39,693 nucleotides of DNA. Origin: Clostridium thermobutyricum. Its GTDB lineage: Bacteria; Bacillota; Clostridia; Ch29. The stretch spans positions 1-39,693 of the forward strand of contig JAENYD010000021.1 of NCBI GenBank assembly GCA_016842005.1, written 5' to 3'. The notes beneath the pieces are model-generated. The model saw nothing but the letters and a program-made list of their open reading frames with translations. It was not told the DNA's origin and made no database searches. Every line of letters starts with the position of its first letter. Position 1 is the stretch's first letter. Position numbers and translations under genes: made by a program. Shown piece after piece: positions 1 to 7,521 of this stretch.

Positions 1-123
1 TCCCATGTCTCTGTAAAGGTAAAGGAGATTGCTGGAGGGAGGAGTGGTGCTTATGAGGGTGTGGAATTGTATCCGCAGAGTGAGGTAAATATCACTGGCA
101 ATATAATTGTGAGATATAAATAA
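1..123 (+). CDS. C-terminal fragment of an unidentified protein
   Basis: Frame 1 is open from the window edge to a TAA at 121-123, giving the last 40 residues of a protein whose start lies outside the window. The fragment alternates hydrophobic and polar residues (for example VNITGNIIVRYK at the end), as expected for a beta-strand domain, and has no recognisable motif. It is followed after 26 bp by a secreted protease on the same strand, so it may be another exported protein in the same cluster. The family cannot be named from this fragment. Confidence 0.5.
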   Translation, partial: SHVSVKVKEIAGGRSGAYEGVELYPQSEVNITGNIIVRYK

Positions 124-149
124 TAAAAATAGTTTATGGAGGGAAAAGA

Positions 150-791
150 ATGTTAAAAAAAAGAAAGTTAGCAGTATTTATAATATGTGTATTCTCAATA
201 CTGGCTTTAACCGGATTAACATGTTATGCTGATTATAGTACCGATCATATTTTTAGATATAAATTTTATCAAGACGGAACAACCCTGGAGTATTTTAAAG
301 ATTATTCGGTAAGTCAATATGGGTACACAGATGTTGTTGACGAAGCTGTATCTGAATGGTCAGCTGAGTCAAGTAATATTGATATAGACGAAACCGATTC
401 TGATGTAAATAAAAAAGGTATTATAGCCTATTATGTCGGAGAAGATATATTAATAAATCCAAACCATCTCGGACAGGCTGACTATTGGAGATATACGGTA
501 CTCTCAGGCTGGTACAATGTTTACCCAAATTCATCAGTTTTTGACCGTGTACGCATCCAAATTGATCATAAACATTTGGTTGATCATGGAATAAATAATT
601 ACTATTGCCGAAAAGGAGTATCTCTACATGAAACAGGTCACGCTTTATCACTAAATCATTTTGATGAAGGCTCTAACCCTCATGATCCTGATACAGAGCC
701 TGCTATCATGTATTCTGACATTACAATTTCTTCCATTTATACTATTGAAGCATTAGATATAGACCACCTTCAATATAAATGGGGCGAATAA
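150..791 (+). CDS. Secreted matrixin-like zinc metalloprotease
   Basis: Predicted extracellular zinc peptidase of the matrixin (M10-like) type. Residues 1-27 form a signal peptide (KKRK, hydrophobic core, then TCYA-D). The motif HETGHALSLNH at residues 160-170 matches HExxHxxGxxH with serine in place of the usual glycine; H160, H164 and H170 would bind zinc and E161 would be the catalytic base. IMY at 186-188 is a plausible Met-turn. At 213 aa it is a bare catalytic domain without an obvious propeptide cysteine switch. The start is preceded by GGAGGG at good spacing. Codon use is AT-rich compared with the rest of the window, suggesting acquired or accessory DNA. It is followed by a membrane-anchored hypothetical protein. 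The substrate is unknown. Confidence 0.8.
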   Translation: MLKKRKLAVFIICVFSILALTGLTCYADYSTDHIFRYKFYQDGTTLEYFKDYSVSQYGYTDVVDEAVSEWSAESSNIDIDETDSDVNKKGIIAYYVGEDILINPNHLGQADYWRYTVLSGWYNVYPNSSVFDRVRIQIDHKHLVDHGINNYYCRKGVSLHETGHALSLNHFDEGSNPHDPDTEPAIMYSDITISSIYTIEALDIDHLQYKWGE

Positions 792-827
792 ATACGATTA
801 GAAAAATAATCGAGGAGGTAAATTAAT

Positions 828-1436
828 ATGTTAAATAAAAAAAATATAATAATATCTTTCAGCATTATAATTATTGCTATAATATGTATTTGTATAGTAT
901 CTGACACTAGAATTAACAGAATAGAACAAGATGCTTTTTTAGCTAAACATTTTGACAGTATTGATGAATTAGAATCTGTCTGTGACCTAGTAATAATAGG
1001 GAAAGCTACTGGCGGTCGTGAAAATATTACATTTGGAGAAGGTTTCGCTCAGAATGGATATACACTTACTCAAATAAAAATATTGGACATTCTAAAAGAA
1101 GATCCTGAGCGCACTATAAAGAAAAATGATATTATTACAATTGCCGAGCCGTATTATATTATGGAAGGTCCTTTGTTCAAAGGAAAGAACTTAATAATAC
1201 CTCATGGTTGTACAGAAATTGTTGATGATTGCAAATATATACTTGCTTTGTCATGGAATGATAATATTGAAAATTATGCAGGATATTGCCCAGTTCAATC
1301 AAAATTCAATATTGACAGCAAAGATAACCGTGAGTTACAAAATATGAAGAAAAATAAAAGGTTGGAAAGCTTAAAAGAACAAACACTTAATAAGTATAGG
1401 GCGAATATTAATAAGATATTAATAGAAAATGAGTAA
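828..1436 (+). CDS. Membrane-anchored hypothetical protein
   Basis: This 202-aa protein has an N-terminal hydrophobic segment (residues 6-24, rich in I and C), so it is either membrane-anchored or secreted. The remainder looks like a beta-rich extracellular domain: CDLVIIGKATG near residue 55, a KILDILKED segment, and KYILALSW before a C-terminal charged helix. It resembles unnamed Firmicutes exported proteins that carry an 'LVIIGxV...KYLLFL' pattern, but I cannot assign a function. A GAGGAGG Shine-Dalgarno precedes the ATG. It lies 36 bp after the protease gene on the same strand with the same AT-rich composition, so the two are probably co-transcribed. Confidence 0.7.
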   Translation: MLNKKNIIISFSIIIIAIICICIVSDTRINRIEQDAFLAKHFDSIDELESVCDLVIIGKATGGRENITFGEGFAQNGYTLTQIKILDILKEDPERTIKKNDIITIAEPYYIMEGPLFKGKNLIIPHGCTEIVDDCKYILALSWNDNIENYAGYCPVQSKFNIDSKDNRELQNMKKNKRLESLKEQTLNKYRANINKILIENE

Positions 1437-1534
1437 AATACAGCACAGGATAGGATGAGGGCAGTTAACTGTGACAATAATCATTTTAACAATTTGTTAC
1501 AGTATTAGAAATAACGTATAATTTATCTGCAAAT

Positions 1535-1571
1535 AAGGTCTATTAAAAGCCATGCATGGCTTTTAGACCTT
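1535..1571. terminator. Imperfect inverted repeat, probable terminator
   Basis: The arms AAGGTCT (1535-1541) and AGACCTT (1565-1571) flank a perfect 20-bp palindrome, AAAAGCCATGCATGGCTTTT (1545-1564), with a 3-nt bulge on the left side. It lies about 100 bp downstream of the hypothetical gene and is followed by TGTTGTTCTT, so it can act as a terminator. It could also be a relic of a palindromic mobile repeat. Confidence 0.5.
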
Positions 1572-1611
1572 GTTGTTCTTGAGCCTGAATGACTGCCGCC
1601 ACATGCCAAGG

Positions 1612-1669
1612 GCATGCCAAGGGGACGCTTCGATTGCCATGCATGCCAAGGGGACGCTTCGATTGCCAT
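1612..1669. repeat. Two tandem copies of a 29-bp repeat
   Basis: The 29-bp unit beginning GCATGCCAAGGGGACGCTTC occurs at 1612-1640 and again, identically, at 1641-1669. A partial copy (ACATGCCAAGG) precedes it at 1601-1611. The GGGGACG core resembles the structured GGGGAC repeats at about 22905 and 28756. The stretch 1437-1796 contains no credible gene, only this repeat and the two hairpins listed separately. Confidence 0.8.
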
Positions 1670-1749
1670 GCAATATTGAACACAGTAAATGGTGACAAAT
1701 GAAGTGTCCCTTTGCCATGTCTAAAAACAGAAACAAATTATGTTTTTAA

Positions 1750-1795
1750 CCTTCTGCAATGACTCCATAAGAGGCTTATGCTGACTAACAGAAGG
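1750..1795. repeat. Hairpin immediately upstream of the ribbon-helix-helix gene
   Basis: The outer arms CCTTCTG (1750-1756) and CAGAAGG (1789-1795) enclose inner arms CATAAG (1766-1771) and CTTATG (1775-1780) with a 3-nt loop. The right outer arm contains the only Shine-Dalgarno-like sequence (AGAAGGG) before the following reading frame. The structure could control translation of that gene or be a leftover of a rearrangement. Confidence 0.5.
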
Positions 1796-1796
1796 G

Positions 1797-2093
1797 ATCA
1801 TATCCGTTCGTCTAGAAAATGATGATCACGAACCTGAGAAAATACTGGTCGGAATGACAGGGAGGGAAAAGGGAGACTTCATACGGGAAGCCTTGGATTT
1901 TTACATCAGGTACGGAGACAAGATTAACAGGATAGACGATATTTATTCGGGGATGCAGGAGATATTAAGCAGACTTGATGGTATGTCGGCCGGTCAGTCG
2001 GTCTGTGCTGAAAGGGATAAAAAAGATGTAGATAAGAGAGGCGAGAGTGAAAGGATACTGCGTGAAAGTGTTATGGAACTGATTAATATGTAG
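1797..2093 (+). CDS. Ribbon-helix-helix protein, ParR-like, lacking a normal start codon
   Basis: The stretch from SVRLEN through MTGREKGDFIREALDFYIRYG is a typical ribbon-helix-helix DNA-binding domain: a beta strand, then two helices with the conserved 'FIREAL' core. The C-terminal part is a polar helix, as in small partition (ParR-type) or antitoxin proteins. The first ATG, at 1854, would cut off the beta strand that contacts DNA. The open frame runs back to 1785 without ATG, GTG or TTG, so either ATC at 1797 (or ATA at 1800) is used or the gene is a 5'-damaged remnant. No parM-like gene is adjacent. An annotator insisting on ATG would report 1854-2093 (79 aa). Confidence 0.5.
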   Translation: MISVRLENDDHEPEKILVGMTGREKGDFIREALDFYIRYGDKINRIDDIYSGMQEILSRLDGMSAGQSVCAERDKKDVDKRGESERILRESVMELINM

Positions 2094-2130
2094 GGCGTTT
2101 AAACATGAATATATAGCATGGATGGAACCG

Positions 2131-2159
2131 GAGCCAGGTAAAAGGGCTCTTTTTATTTT
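2131..2159 (+). terminator. Intrinsic terminator
   Basis: The stem GAGCC (2131-2135) / GGCTC (2145-2149) is followed by TTTTTATTTT. It lies 38 bp after the ribbon-helix-helix gene and probably ends its transcript. Confidence 0.7.
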
Positions 2160-2362
2160 GTTCCGGGTGTCCAATTAAGTGACTAATACTCCTGTCTAAT
2201 GCATTGGGCAGGAGGGCGGGGATATTCTTAAAAAACAGCATGGGTTCAACCCCGGTACCTATGCGGATTTAAGATGTTGATGTCTCTGCTTTGGAGGTAC
2301 ACTTCACCTCACCCTAAACGCTCCTGACCACCCCCTCCCATAATACAGAGAGAGGTGTACAC

Positions 2363-3055
2363 ATGCAAAAATTAATGTCAATTTCAGGGATAATAGTGCT
2401 TACTGCAGCAGTTGCCATTGCAGTATTTTCTATGTCCATTGGCCCGATAGAAGGGCTTGACCTTCATGTCAATATTTCACCTCAAGATGCCCTTTGCAAT
2501 ATCCTTGAGAGGTCCCTCCGTTCAGATAATGGCTTGCCCATTAGTTTAACATTAAGTGATAAGGAAGTTACCGAATTGCTAAAATACTATATATCCGAAT
2601 GCATAAAACAGGATGACATTAAAATCGCCGGAATAAAAGTAATCTTTGAAAAAGACCGGGCCATTTTTATGTCAAATCTCATACTAAAAAACAGGAAAAT
2701 CGGTGTTCAATTAATTATGGCCGCCTCTTCCCCCCAAAACTTAGAATTTGAGATTTCCAGTTTGAAACTTGGATTTATACATGCACCTCCGGAATTTCTT
2801 TTCGGGAAATTGTTGAAAGGGTTAATTACTGACAAATTCTTCACAGTTCAGAATAATCGGATAAAAATCAGTAACATTGAAAATTACCAATTCAAACTTG
2901 ATAATATACTTTTTAGCGAAGGATACATGACAGCAGTAATATCTGCCAAAAATGAAGATTTTAATTCAAAGATGCTGAAAATATTTATTGAAATGATGGA
3001 AAAACTGTCTCCGGAAGAAAGACAGAATATTATTAGGAAACTTTTTTTTCTTTAG
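2363..3055 (+). CDS. Membrane-anchored protein of unknown function
   Basis: This 230-aa protein has one N-terminal hydrophobic helix (about residues 4-26) and an extracytoplasmic remainder. The pattern of short beta strands (IKIAGIKVIFEKDRAIFMSNLIL, then IGVQLIMAAS) followed by a 'FFTVQNNRIKISNIENYQFKLDNI' segment resembles YpmS/DUF2140-like lipid-binding-fold proteins, but the match is weak and I do not assign a family. It is preceded by AGAGAGGTG at good spacing. It stands alone: the 226 bp before the next gene carry a separate promoter. Confidence 0.65.
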   Translation: MQKLMSISGIIVLTAAVAIAVFSMSIGPIEGLDLHVNISPQDALCNILERSLRSDNGLPISLTLSDKEVTELLKYYISECIKQDDIKIAGIKVIFEKDRAIFMSNLILKNRKIGVQLIMAASSPQNLEFEISSLKLGFIHAPPEFLFGKLLKGLITDKFFTVQNNRIKISNIENYQFKLDNILFSEGYMTAVISAKNEDFNSKMLKIFIEMMEKLSPEERQNIIRKLFFL

Positions 3056-3210
3056 CCAGCTGCATAGGCAATGCCGGAAACCCGGATCAATTTACAATAT
3101 ATTATGGTAATGGGCAAGGAGCAGGTCAACCATTAGGCCATAGCTTTTAACGCCGTCCCTTTGGGCATTAGCCTTCAAATATGCATTATTAATTCTATCG
3201 GTTTTGTATG

Positions 3211-3224
3211 CGAACATATGTTTG
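3211..3224. promoter_or_regulatory. Candidate LexA (SOS) box
   Basis: CGAACATATGTTTG differs at one position from the perfect dyad CGAAC-ATAT-GTTCG and fits the Firmicutes LexA consensus CGAACRNRYGTTYC except at its last base. It overlaps the -35 hexamer of the promoter at 3222-3250, a good position for repression. The downstream genes encode a radical SAM DNA modification/repair family protein and its partner, so the site fits their presumed role. Confidence 0.7.
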
Positions 3225-3250
3225 TCAAAACGTAATGGTTGTGATAAAAT
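3222..3250 (+). promoter_or_regulatory. Sigma-A promoter of the radical SAM/DUF4130 operon
   Basis: TTGTCA (3222-3227), a 17-bp spacer and TAAAAT (3245-3250), ending 31 bp before the start codon at 3282. Confidence 0.6.
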
Positions 3251-3281
3251 GGTTCCATACCAAATCTATGGGGTGGTTACC

Positions 3282-4586
3282 ATGGAACTTTTAGACAAAC
3301 TTAGAATTTTGGCTGATGCGGCAAAATACGACGTATCCTGCTCGTCAAGCGGCAGTCAAAAAAGAAATAAAAACAGAGGACTTGGTAATAGCTGTTACAG
3401 TGGTATCTGTCACAGTTGGGCGGATGACGGGAGATGTATTTCCCTTTTAAAAATCCTGTTTACCAATCACTGCATATATGACTGCGCTTACTGCATAAAC
3501 AGGGTTTCCAATGCCGTGCCCAGGGCAGCATTCACCCCCGATGAGCTTGTTGATATAACAATCAATTTTTATAAAAGAAACTATATTGAAGGGCTTTTCC
3601 TAAGCTCTGCAGTTCTGCGAAACCCCAACTACACGATGGAACTGATGCTTGATACGGTCAGAAAACTCAGGGAACGGGAGAATTTTAACGGATATATACA
3701 TCTTAAGGCCATTCCCGGTGCCGACAACCGTCTTATTGAGCAGGCCGGTAAATATGCGGACAGGATGAGTGTAAATATTGAGCTGCCTTCCGAGCGAGGT
3801 CTCAAACTACTGGCTCCTCAAAAGAAAAAGGAAGCAATAATCGGACCCATGAAATTTATCAGTTCTAGGATTATTGAAGGAATAGAGGATAAACGTAAAT
3901 TTAAAAAAGCTTTTGATTTCGTGCCGGCAGGGCAGACCACCCAGCTGATTGTCGGGGCCACCCCGGATAACGATTTAAACATTCTGAGACTTTCCGAAGC
4001 TTTATATAATCGTTTCAGGCTTAAAAGGGTTTATTATTCGGCTTATGTCCCCGTATCAAGCCATCCCAACCTTCCCAGTATTTCTGTTCCACCCCTTGTG
4101 AGAGAACACAGGCTCTACCAGGCCGACTGGCTTTTGAGATTTTACAGGTTCAATGCCTATGAACTGCTGGACGAAACCCACCAGAACTTTGATACAGACC
4201 TGGACCCCAAATGTGACTGGGCATTGAGAAACCTTCACCTGTTTCCCGTAGAGGTAAACTACGCTGATTATGAACTGCTGCTTCGTGTTCCGGGAATAGG
4301 GATACAATCAGCAAGACGGATAATTGCATCCCGGCGGTTTGGCTCTCTGGACTACACAGACCTGAGTAAGATGGGAATAGTTCTAAAGAGGACAAAGTAT
4401 TTTATAACCTGCAAAGGGAAATATTACGGAGGGATAAATATTAATGCCCATACCTTAAAAGAACGGCTGCTTGCAAAGGCTAAAAATTCCGGTGGTTTGA
4501 ATGCCGGCGAGCAGGTATCCCTGTTTTCCCTTTATCCGGATCTTCTGTCATCGGGCAAACAGGATTCTTGGCTGGGGGAGTTGTAA
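3282..4586 (+). CDS. Putative DNA modification/repair radical SAM protein (TIGR03916-type)
   Basis: This 434-aa radical SAM enzyme belongs to the family usually named 'putative DNA modification/repair radical SAM protein', which is encoded next to DUF4130 proteins (and, in other bacteria, linked to uracil-DNA glycosylase-like domains). CIYDCAYC at residues 64-71 is the CxxxCxxC motif that holds the [4Fe-4S] cluster cleaving S-adenosylmethionine. Residues about 330-352 (LLRVPGIGIQSARRII) form a helix-hairpin-helix DNA-binding motif. The start at 3282 was chosen because family members begin 'MxLLDKLxILADAAKYDVSC' and GGGGTGG precedes it; an in-frame ATG at 3204 lies upstream of the promoter. 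Its stop codon overlaps the next start by one base. The exact reaction is unknown. A LexA-box match covers the promoter. Confidence 0.9.
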   Translation: MELLDKLRILADAAKYDVSCSSSGSQKRNKNRGLGNSCYSGICHSWADDGRCISLLKILFTNHCIYDCAYCINRVSNAVPRAAFTPDELVDITINFYKRNYIEGLFLSSAVLRNPNYTMELMLDTVRKLRERENFNGYIHLKAIPGADNRLIEQAGKYADRMSVNIELPSERGLKLLAPQKKKEAIIGPMKFISSRIIEGIEDKRKFKKAFDFVPAGQTTQLIVGATPDNDLNILRLSEALYNRFRLKRVYYSAYVPVSSHPNLPSISVPPLVREHRLYQADWLLRFYRFNAYELLDETHQNFDTDLDPKCDWALRNLHLFPVEVNYADYELLLRVPGIGIQSARRIIASRRFGSLDYTDLSKMGIVLKRTKYFITCKGKYYGGININAHTLKERLLAKAKNSGGLNAGEQVSLFSLYPDLLSSGKQDSWLGEL

Positions 4587-5323
4587 TGCTGTATTATTTT
4601 TATGACGGTAGTTTTGACGGGCTGTTGACAGCCATATATCAAGCCTACCACAGAAGAGAAATCCCTCATGGAATTCTTATTGAAGAGGATTTTCAGGAGA
4701 GTCTGCTGACAGAAAAAGTATACATAAAAACTGAAACAGAAAAATCTCAAAGGGTATATCAATCCATTAAGACCAAAATATCCAACCGTGCTTTGAGAGA
4801 TATATTTTATGTTTACCTTTCCGAACTGGCAGATGCGGGCACGTGGATATATGAGTATCTCAGGCTTGGATGGAAAATAGGAAAGAGATTTGACGGGATG
4901 TTTTCGGATGACAGGGTGTTAAGAGTACATAAAACCAGCCAGAAAGTCGCCCGGGAAAAGCACCGCATGCTGGGCTTAATACGTTTCAGATGCCTGGAAG
5001 ATGATATCTACTATGCTCCCATCTCACCCAAATATAATATAGTGGGATTGCTCATACCCCATTTTCTAAACCGATTTCCCCGGCAAAGCTGGATAATACA
5101 TGATGTAAACAGGAAAATTGGAGTTTTTTATAACGGGGAAACATGGTCATTAAGGGATATGGATTTGGAAAACCCGGTTGAATTCAGCGACAACGAAAAG
5201 CTATACCAAAGCCTCTGGAAAGAGTATTTCAAAAGTATTGCAATAAAAGACAGGATCAATCCCAAACTGCAAAAGAGAAATCTGCCTATGAAATACTGGA
5301 GATTTCTGATTGAATTGGAGTAA
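4586..5323 (+). CDS. DUF4130 protein, partner of the radical SAM protein (TIGR03915-type)
   Basis: This 245-aa protein begins MLYYFYDGSFDGLLTAIYQAY, the characteristic start of the 'probable DNA metabolism protein' family (TIGR03915, DUF4130 in the C-terminal half). Typical family features are the RVYQSIKTKIS segment, the basic VAREKHRMLGLIRF stretch and the RFPRQSWIIHDVNRKIGVFY region. The family is found almost only beside the radical SAM gene and in some phyla is fused to a uracil-DNA glycosylase-like domain, which suggests a role in DNA repair or base modification; the biochemistry is not established. The start overlaps the upstream stop (TAATG), so the two are translationally coupled. 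An in-frame start at 4568 lies inside the upstream gene and lacks support. Confidence 0.88.
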   Translation: MLYYFYDGSFDGLLTAIYQAYHRREIPHGILIEEDFQESLLTEKVYIKTETEKSQRVYQSIKTKISNRALRDIFYVYLSELADAGTWIYEYLRLGWKIGKRFDGMFSDDRVLRVHKTSQKVAREKHRMLGLIRFRCLEDDIYYAPISPKYNIVGLLIPHFLNRFPRQSWIIHDVNRKIGVFYNGETWSLRDMDLENPVEFSDNEKLYQSLWKEYFKSIAIKDRINPKLQKRNLPMKYWRFLIELE

Positions 5324-5393
5324 ACAAACAAAAATAACCGTCTCTTTTGTTTTCCCTGTGTTTTTTCATTAAATTCCTTAAAATATAATTATA

Positions 5394-5422
5394 TGTATCA
5401 GAAATATAAATTATGCATAAAA
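5394..5422 (+). promoter_or_regulatory. Possible forespore (sigma-G) promoter of the spore protein gene
   Basis: TGTATC (5394-5399), 16 bp, then CATAAAA (5416-5422). This resembles the sigma-G pattern TGAATA / CATACTA but is not a close match. It is proposed mainly because the following gene encodes a spore protein of a class expressed in the forespore. Confidence 0.3.
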
Positions 5423-5509
5423 ACATAAACTCCTAACATATTTTTTTTTGGTGAGGTTAAATTAATATTGCGAAATTAAACTAAACAGATAACAAAAGGA
5501 GGAATATAC

Positions 5510-5731
5510 ATGGCAGCTGGTCAACAGACACCTGGAAAGAAACTGGTGCAAAAAGCCCATCCGGCCCTTGACAATATGAAGTACGAAATAGCCAGCGAAT
5601 TCAATCTCCCTGTTTACCAGGGTTCGGAAGACTACTGGGGCAATCTGACATCCAGGGACTGCGGCAGGGTTGGCGGAGAAATGGTAAAACGTATGATTGC
5701 CATGGCAGAAAACCAGATGGCCGGTCAGTAA
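5510..5731 (+). CDS. Alpha/beta-type small acid-soluble spore protein
   Basis: This 73-aa protein has the conserved family core: ALDNMKYEIASEFNLPVY and then YWGNLTSRDCGRVGGEMVKRMI. Such proteins coat spore DNA, force it toward an A-like conformation, protect it from UV and chemical damage, and are degraded at germination by the Gpr protease, which cuts within the EIASEF region. A strong AAGGAGG precedes the ATG. A terminator follows at once, so it is monocistronic. Its presence shows that the organism forms endospores. Confidence 0.95.
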   Translation: MAAGQQTPGKKLVQKAHPALDNMKYEIASEFNLPVYQGSEDYWGNLTSRDCGRVGGEMVKRMIAMAENQMAGQ

Positions 5732-5750
5732 ATTATGAATAATTAATAAA

Positions 5751-5785
5751 AGAGAAGCGGCTCTCGGTGCTGCTTCTCTTTTTTG
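5751..5785 (+). terminator. Terminator of the spore protein gene
   Basis: The stem AGAGAAGC (5751-5758) / GCTTCTCT (5772-5779) is followed by TTTTTTG. It lies 20 bp after the stop codon. Confidence 0.85.
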
Positions 5786-5843
5786 TTTAAATAATTACAT
5801 TAGAGGGAAACTTTTATAGTATAATATCTACAGGGGTGATAAT

Positions 5844-6380
5844 ATGCTCTACAGAGATACCGAAGAACTGGCAGAAAACAAGCTCCTCCTGTTATATATA
5901 GTAAAGGAAGCGGAGACTCCCCTTACAGGGAACGAGATTACCCGTATTGTCCTGGAGAACGGTTTCATGAACTATTTTATCCTGCAGCAGTTACTCGGTC
6001 AGCTGGTAAAGGATGACTTCATCACTTACTATGAGGACAAGGGAAAGCATTACTATAAAATAGAAGAAAAGGGCTTAAGTACACTAAACCTGTTTATTTC
6101 AAGGATACCGCAGAAGCTCAGACAGCAGGTACAGGATTATCTCTGCGAAAACATGCAGCGCATAAAAAAAGAAAAACAGATAACCGGCAGATATACCATG
6201 GAAGCCGAAGACCGGTACCTGGTCAACCTGAAAATGATTGAAAACCAGAAGGTGTCCCTGGACCTGAACTTGAGGATTTTCTCCCATAAACATGCCAGAA
6301 GAATTTGTGACAACTGGAACAGCAACGCACCGGAGCTGTACGGGAAAATACTGAATCTGCTGATAGAAGGACAGGATTAA
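5844..6380 (+). CDS. DUF4364 family winged-helix protein
   Basis: This 178-aa protein matches the Clostridia-specific DUF4364 family in length and in its start (ENKLLLLYIV, then PLTGNEITRIVLENGFMNYFILQQLL). The N-terminal 85 residues look like a winged helix of the PadR type (helix, turn, helix, then the strand pair ITYYEDKGKHYYKIEEKGL). The C-terminal half is an uncharacterised alpha/beta region. It may be a transcription regulator, but no target is known. GGGGTGAT precedes the start. Its stop codon overlaps the stop of the convergent beta-propeller gene in the tetranucleotide TTAA at 6377-6380. Confidence 0.85.
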   Translation: MLYRDTEELAENKLLLLYIVKEAETPLTGNEITRIVLENGFMNYFILQQLLGQLVKDDFITYYEDKGKHYYKIEEKGLSTLNLFISRIPQKLRQQVQDYLCENMQRIKKEKQITGRYTMEAEDRYLVNLKMIENQKVSLDLNLRIFSHKHARRICDNWNSNAPELYGKILNLLIEGQD

Positions 6381-7333
6381 TCAATGCAGATAACTGATAC
6401 AGGCTCTGTTCCTGTGGAAATTGTTTCAACAATCCGGCCCTGGGAAATATCTATTTTATACAGGCAGTTGTCCAGGGCACATACCACATAAAGATTTGCC
6501 ATGGGGGTATCGGCACACTGTCCCAGAGGCATCCTGCCCAGCCTGACAACTTTTTCCGGCTTGAGGTCTGTTGTATTCAGTATCCTGAGATTGTTTTCCA
6601 CGGCATCAATTATATATAGTTTCCCTGCCTTTTCGTCAAGCAGCATCCCCGAGGGCATATAGCCCAGACCGGCTTTCCTTGCTATTCTCCCGGATATGAG
6701 GTCGTATTCTACCAGACAATATCTTTGTTCCCTTTCAATATGCCTCACAGCGGCAAACAACCTCTGACCCCCGCTGTCACCTGCAAGAACCACGGGATAC
6801 CCGTAGACTTTGAGGCAGGGCAGTTTATCCAGTGAAGCACCATCAATGACGGATACATAGTCACTGCCCGCATTCGCTATATACAGGCAATAGGTTTGAG
6901 TATTCAAAAATATACACTGGGGCATGATGCCGCAGGGGATCTGGCCGACAGTTTCACGGGCAGACAGGTCAATAACTGTAACACTGTCAGAATCGTAGTT
7001 TGTGACAAAAGCCCTGTCAATGCTGCCAATAGCCGCAACCTGGCTGGGGTGCCTTCCAACAATCAGTGTGCTTTCAAATTCTTCGGTAGCCATGTTGTAT
7101 AAGGACAGGCTGTCATCATAGACATTAACCACAAAAAGCAGATTGCTTTTTGTGTAATAATAAAGGTATCCGGGCCCCATTACCGGCCTGCTTGTATAAT
7201 AGTTGACACCGGATACCTTGTTTCCCGCAGGCTTCACCGCAATACTGCCAATCTTGCGCAGCCTTTCCATATCAAAAACCGACACGCTGTCCCCCCTCAT
7301 GTTAGCCACCAGGACCATACCTTTATTATCCAT
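6377..7333 (-). CDS. YVTN-type beta-propeller repeat protein
   Basis: This is a 318-aa protein made of repeated propeller blades. Repeat cores are visible as VLVANMRGDSVSVFD, FVVNVYDDSLSLYN, AFVTNYDSDSVTVID, LYIANAGSDYVSVID, LYIIDAVENNLRIL and LYVVCALDNCLYKID, spaced about 40-50 residues apart. Related proteins are often surface or periplasmic, but here no signal peptide is visible, so it may be cytoplasmic or a structural repeat protein. I chose the ATG at 7333 because GGGGGTG lies 5 nt upstream; a GTG at 7372 would add 13 residues but has a poorer ribosome-binding site. It follows the his terminator on the same strand, so it is probably transcribed separately. Function unknown. Confidence 0.8.
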   Translation of the reverse strand: MDNKGMVLVANMRGDSVSVFDMERLRKIGSIAVKPAGNKVSGVNYYTSRPVMGPGYLYYYTKSNLLFVVNVYDDSLSLYNMATEEFESTLIVGRHPSQVAAIGSIDRAFVTNYDSDSVTVIDLSARETVGQIPCGIMPQCIFLNTQTYCLYIANAGSDYVSVIDGASLDKLPCLKVYGYPVVLAGDSGGQRLFAAVRHIEREQRYCLVEYDLISGRIARKAGLGYMPSGMLLDEKAGKLYIIDAVENNLRILNTTDLKPEKVVRLGRMPLGQCADTPMANLYVVCALDNCLYKIDISQGRIVETISTGTEPVSVICID

Positions 7334-7407
7334 ACCAACACCCCCAGGATATCTAATAACTATACTATGCACCTGCCCCGTTGCAGGTGTTACAGTTTTG
7401 GAACATT

Positions 7408-7437
7408 AAAGGCCCCCCGGGTTGCCGGGAGGCCTTT
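7408..7437 (-). terminator. Terminator at the end of the histidine operon
   Basis: A 13-bp stem with one mismatch (left arm 7408-7420, right arm 7425-7437, AAAGGCC...GGCCTTT) with a 4-nt loop. It lies between hisIE and the beta-propeller gene. A perfect palindrome CCGGCATATATGCCGG at 7457-7472 lies upstream of it in the 3' untranslated region. Confidence 0.7.
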
Positions 7438-7521
7438 CTATATAATCAGCCGCTCACCGGCATATATGCCGGCGATTGGGCTGCACTGATTCAGCTGTAG
7501 TTCTATTATACCCATAAACTG

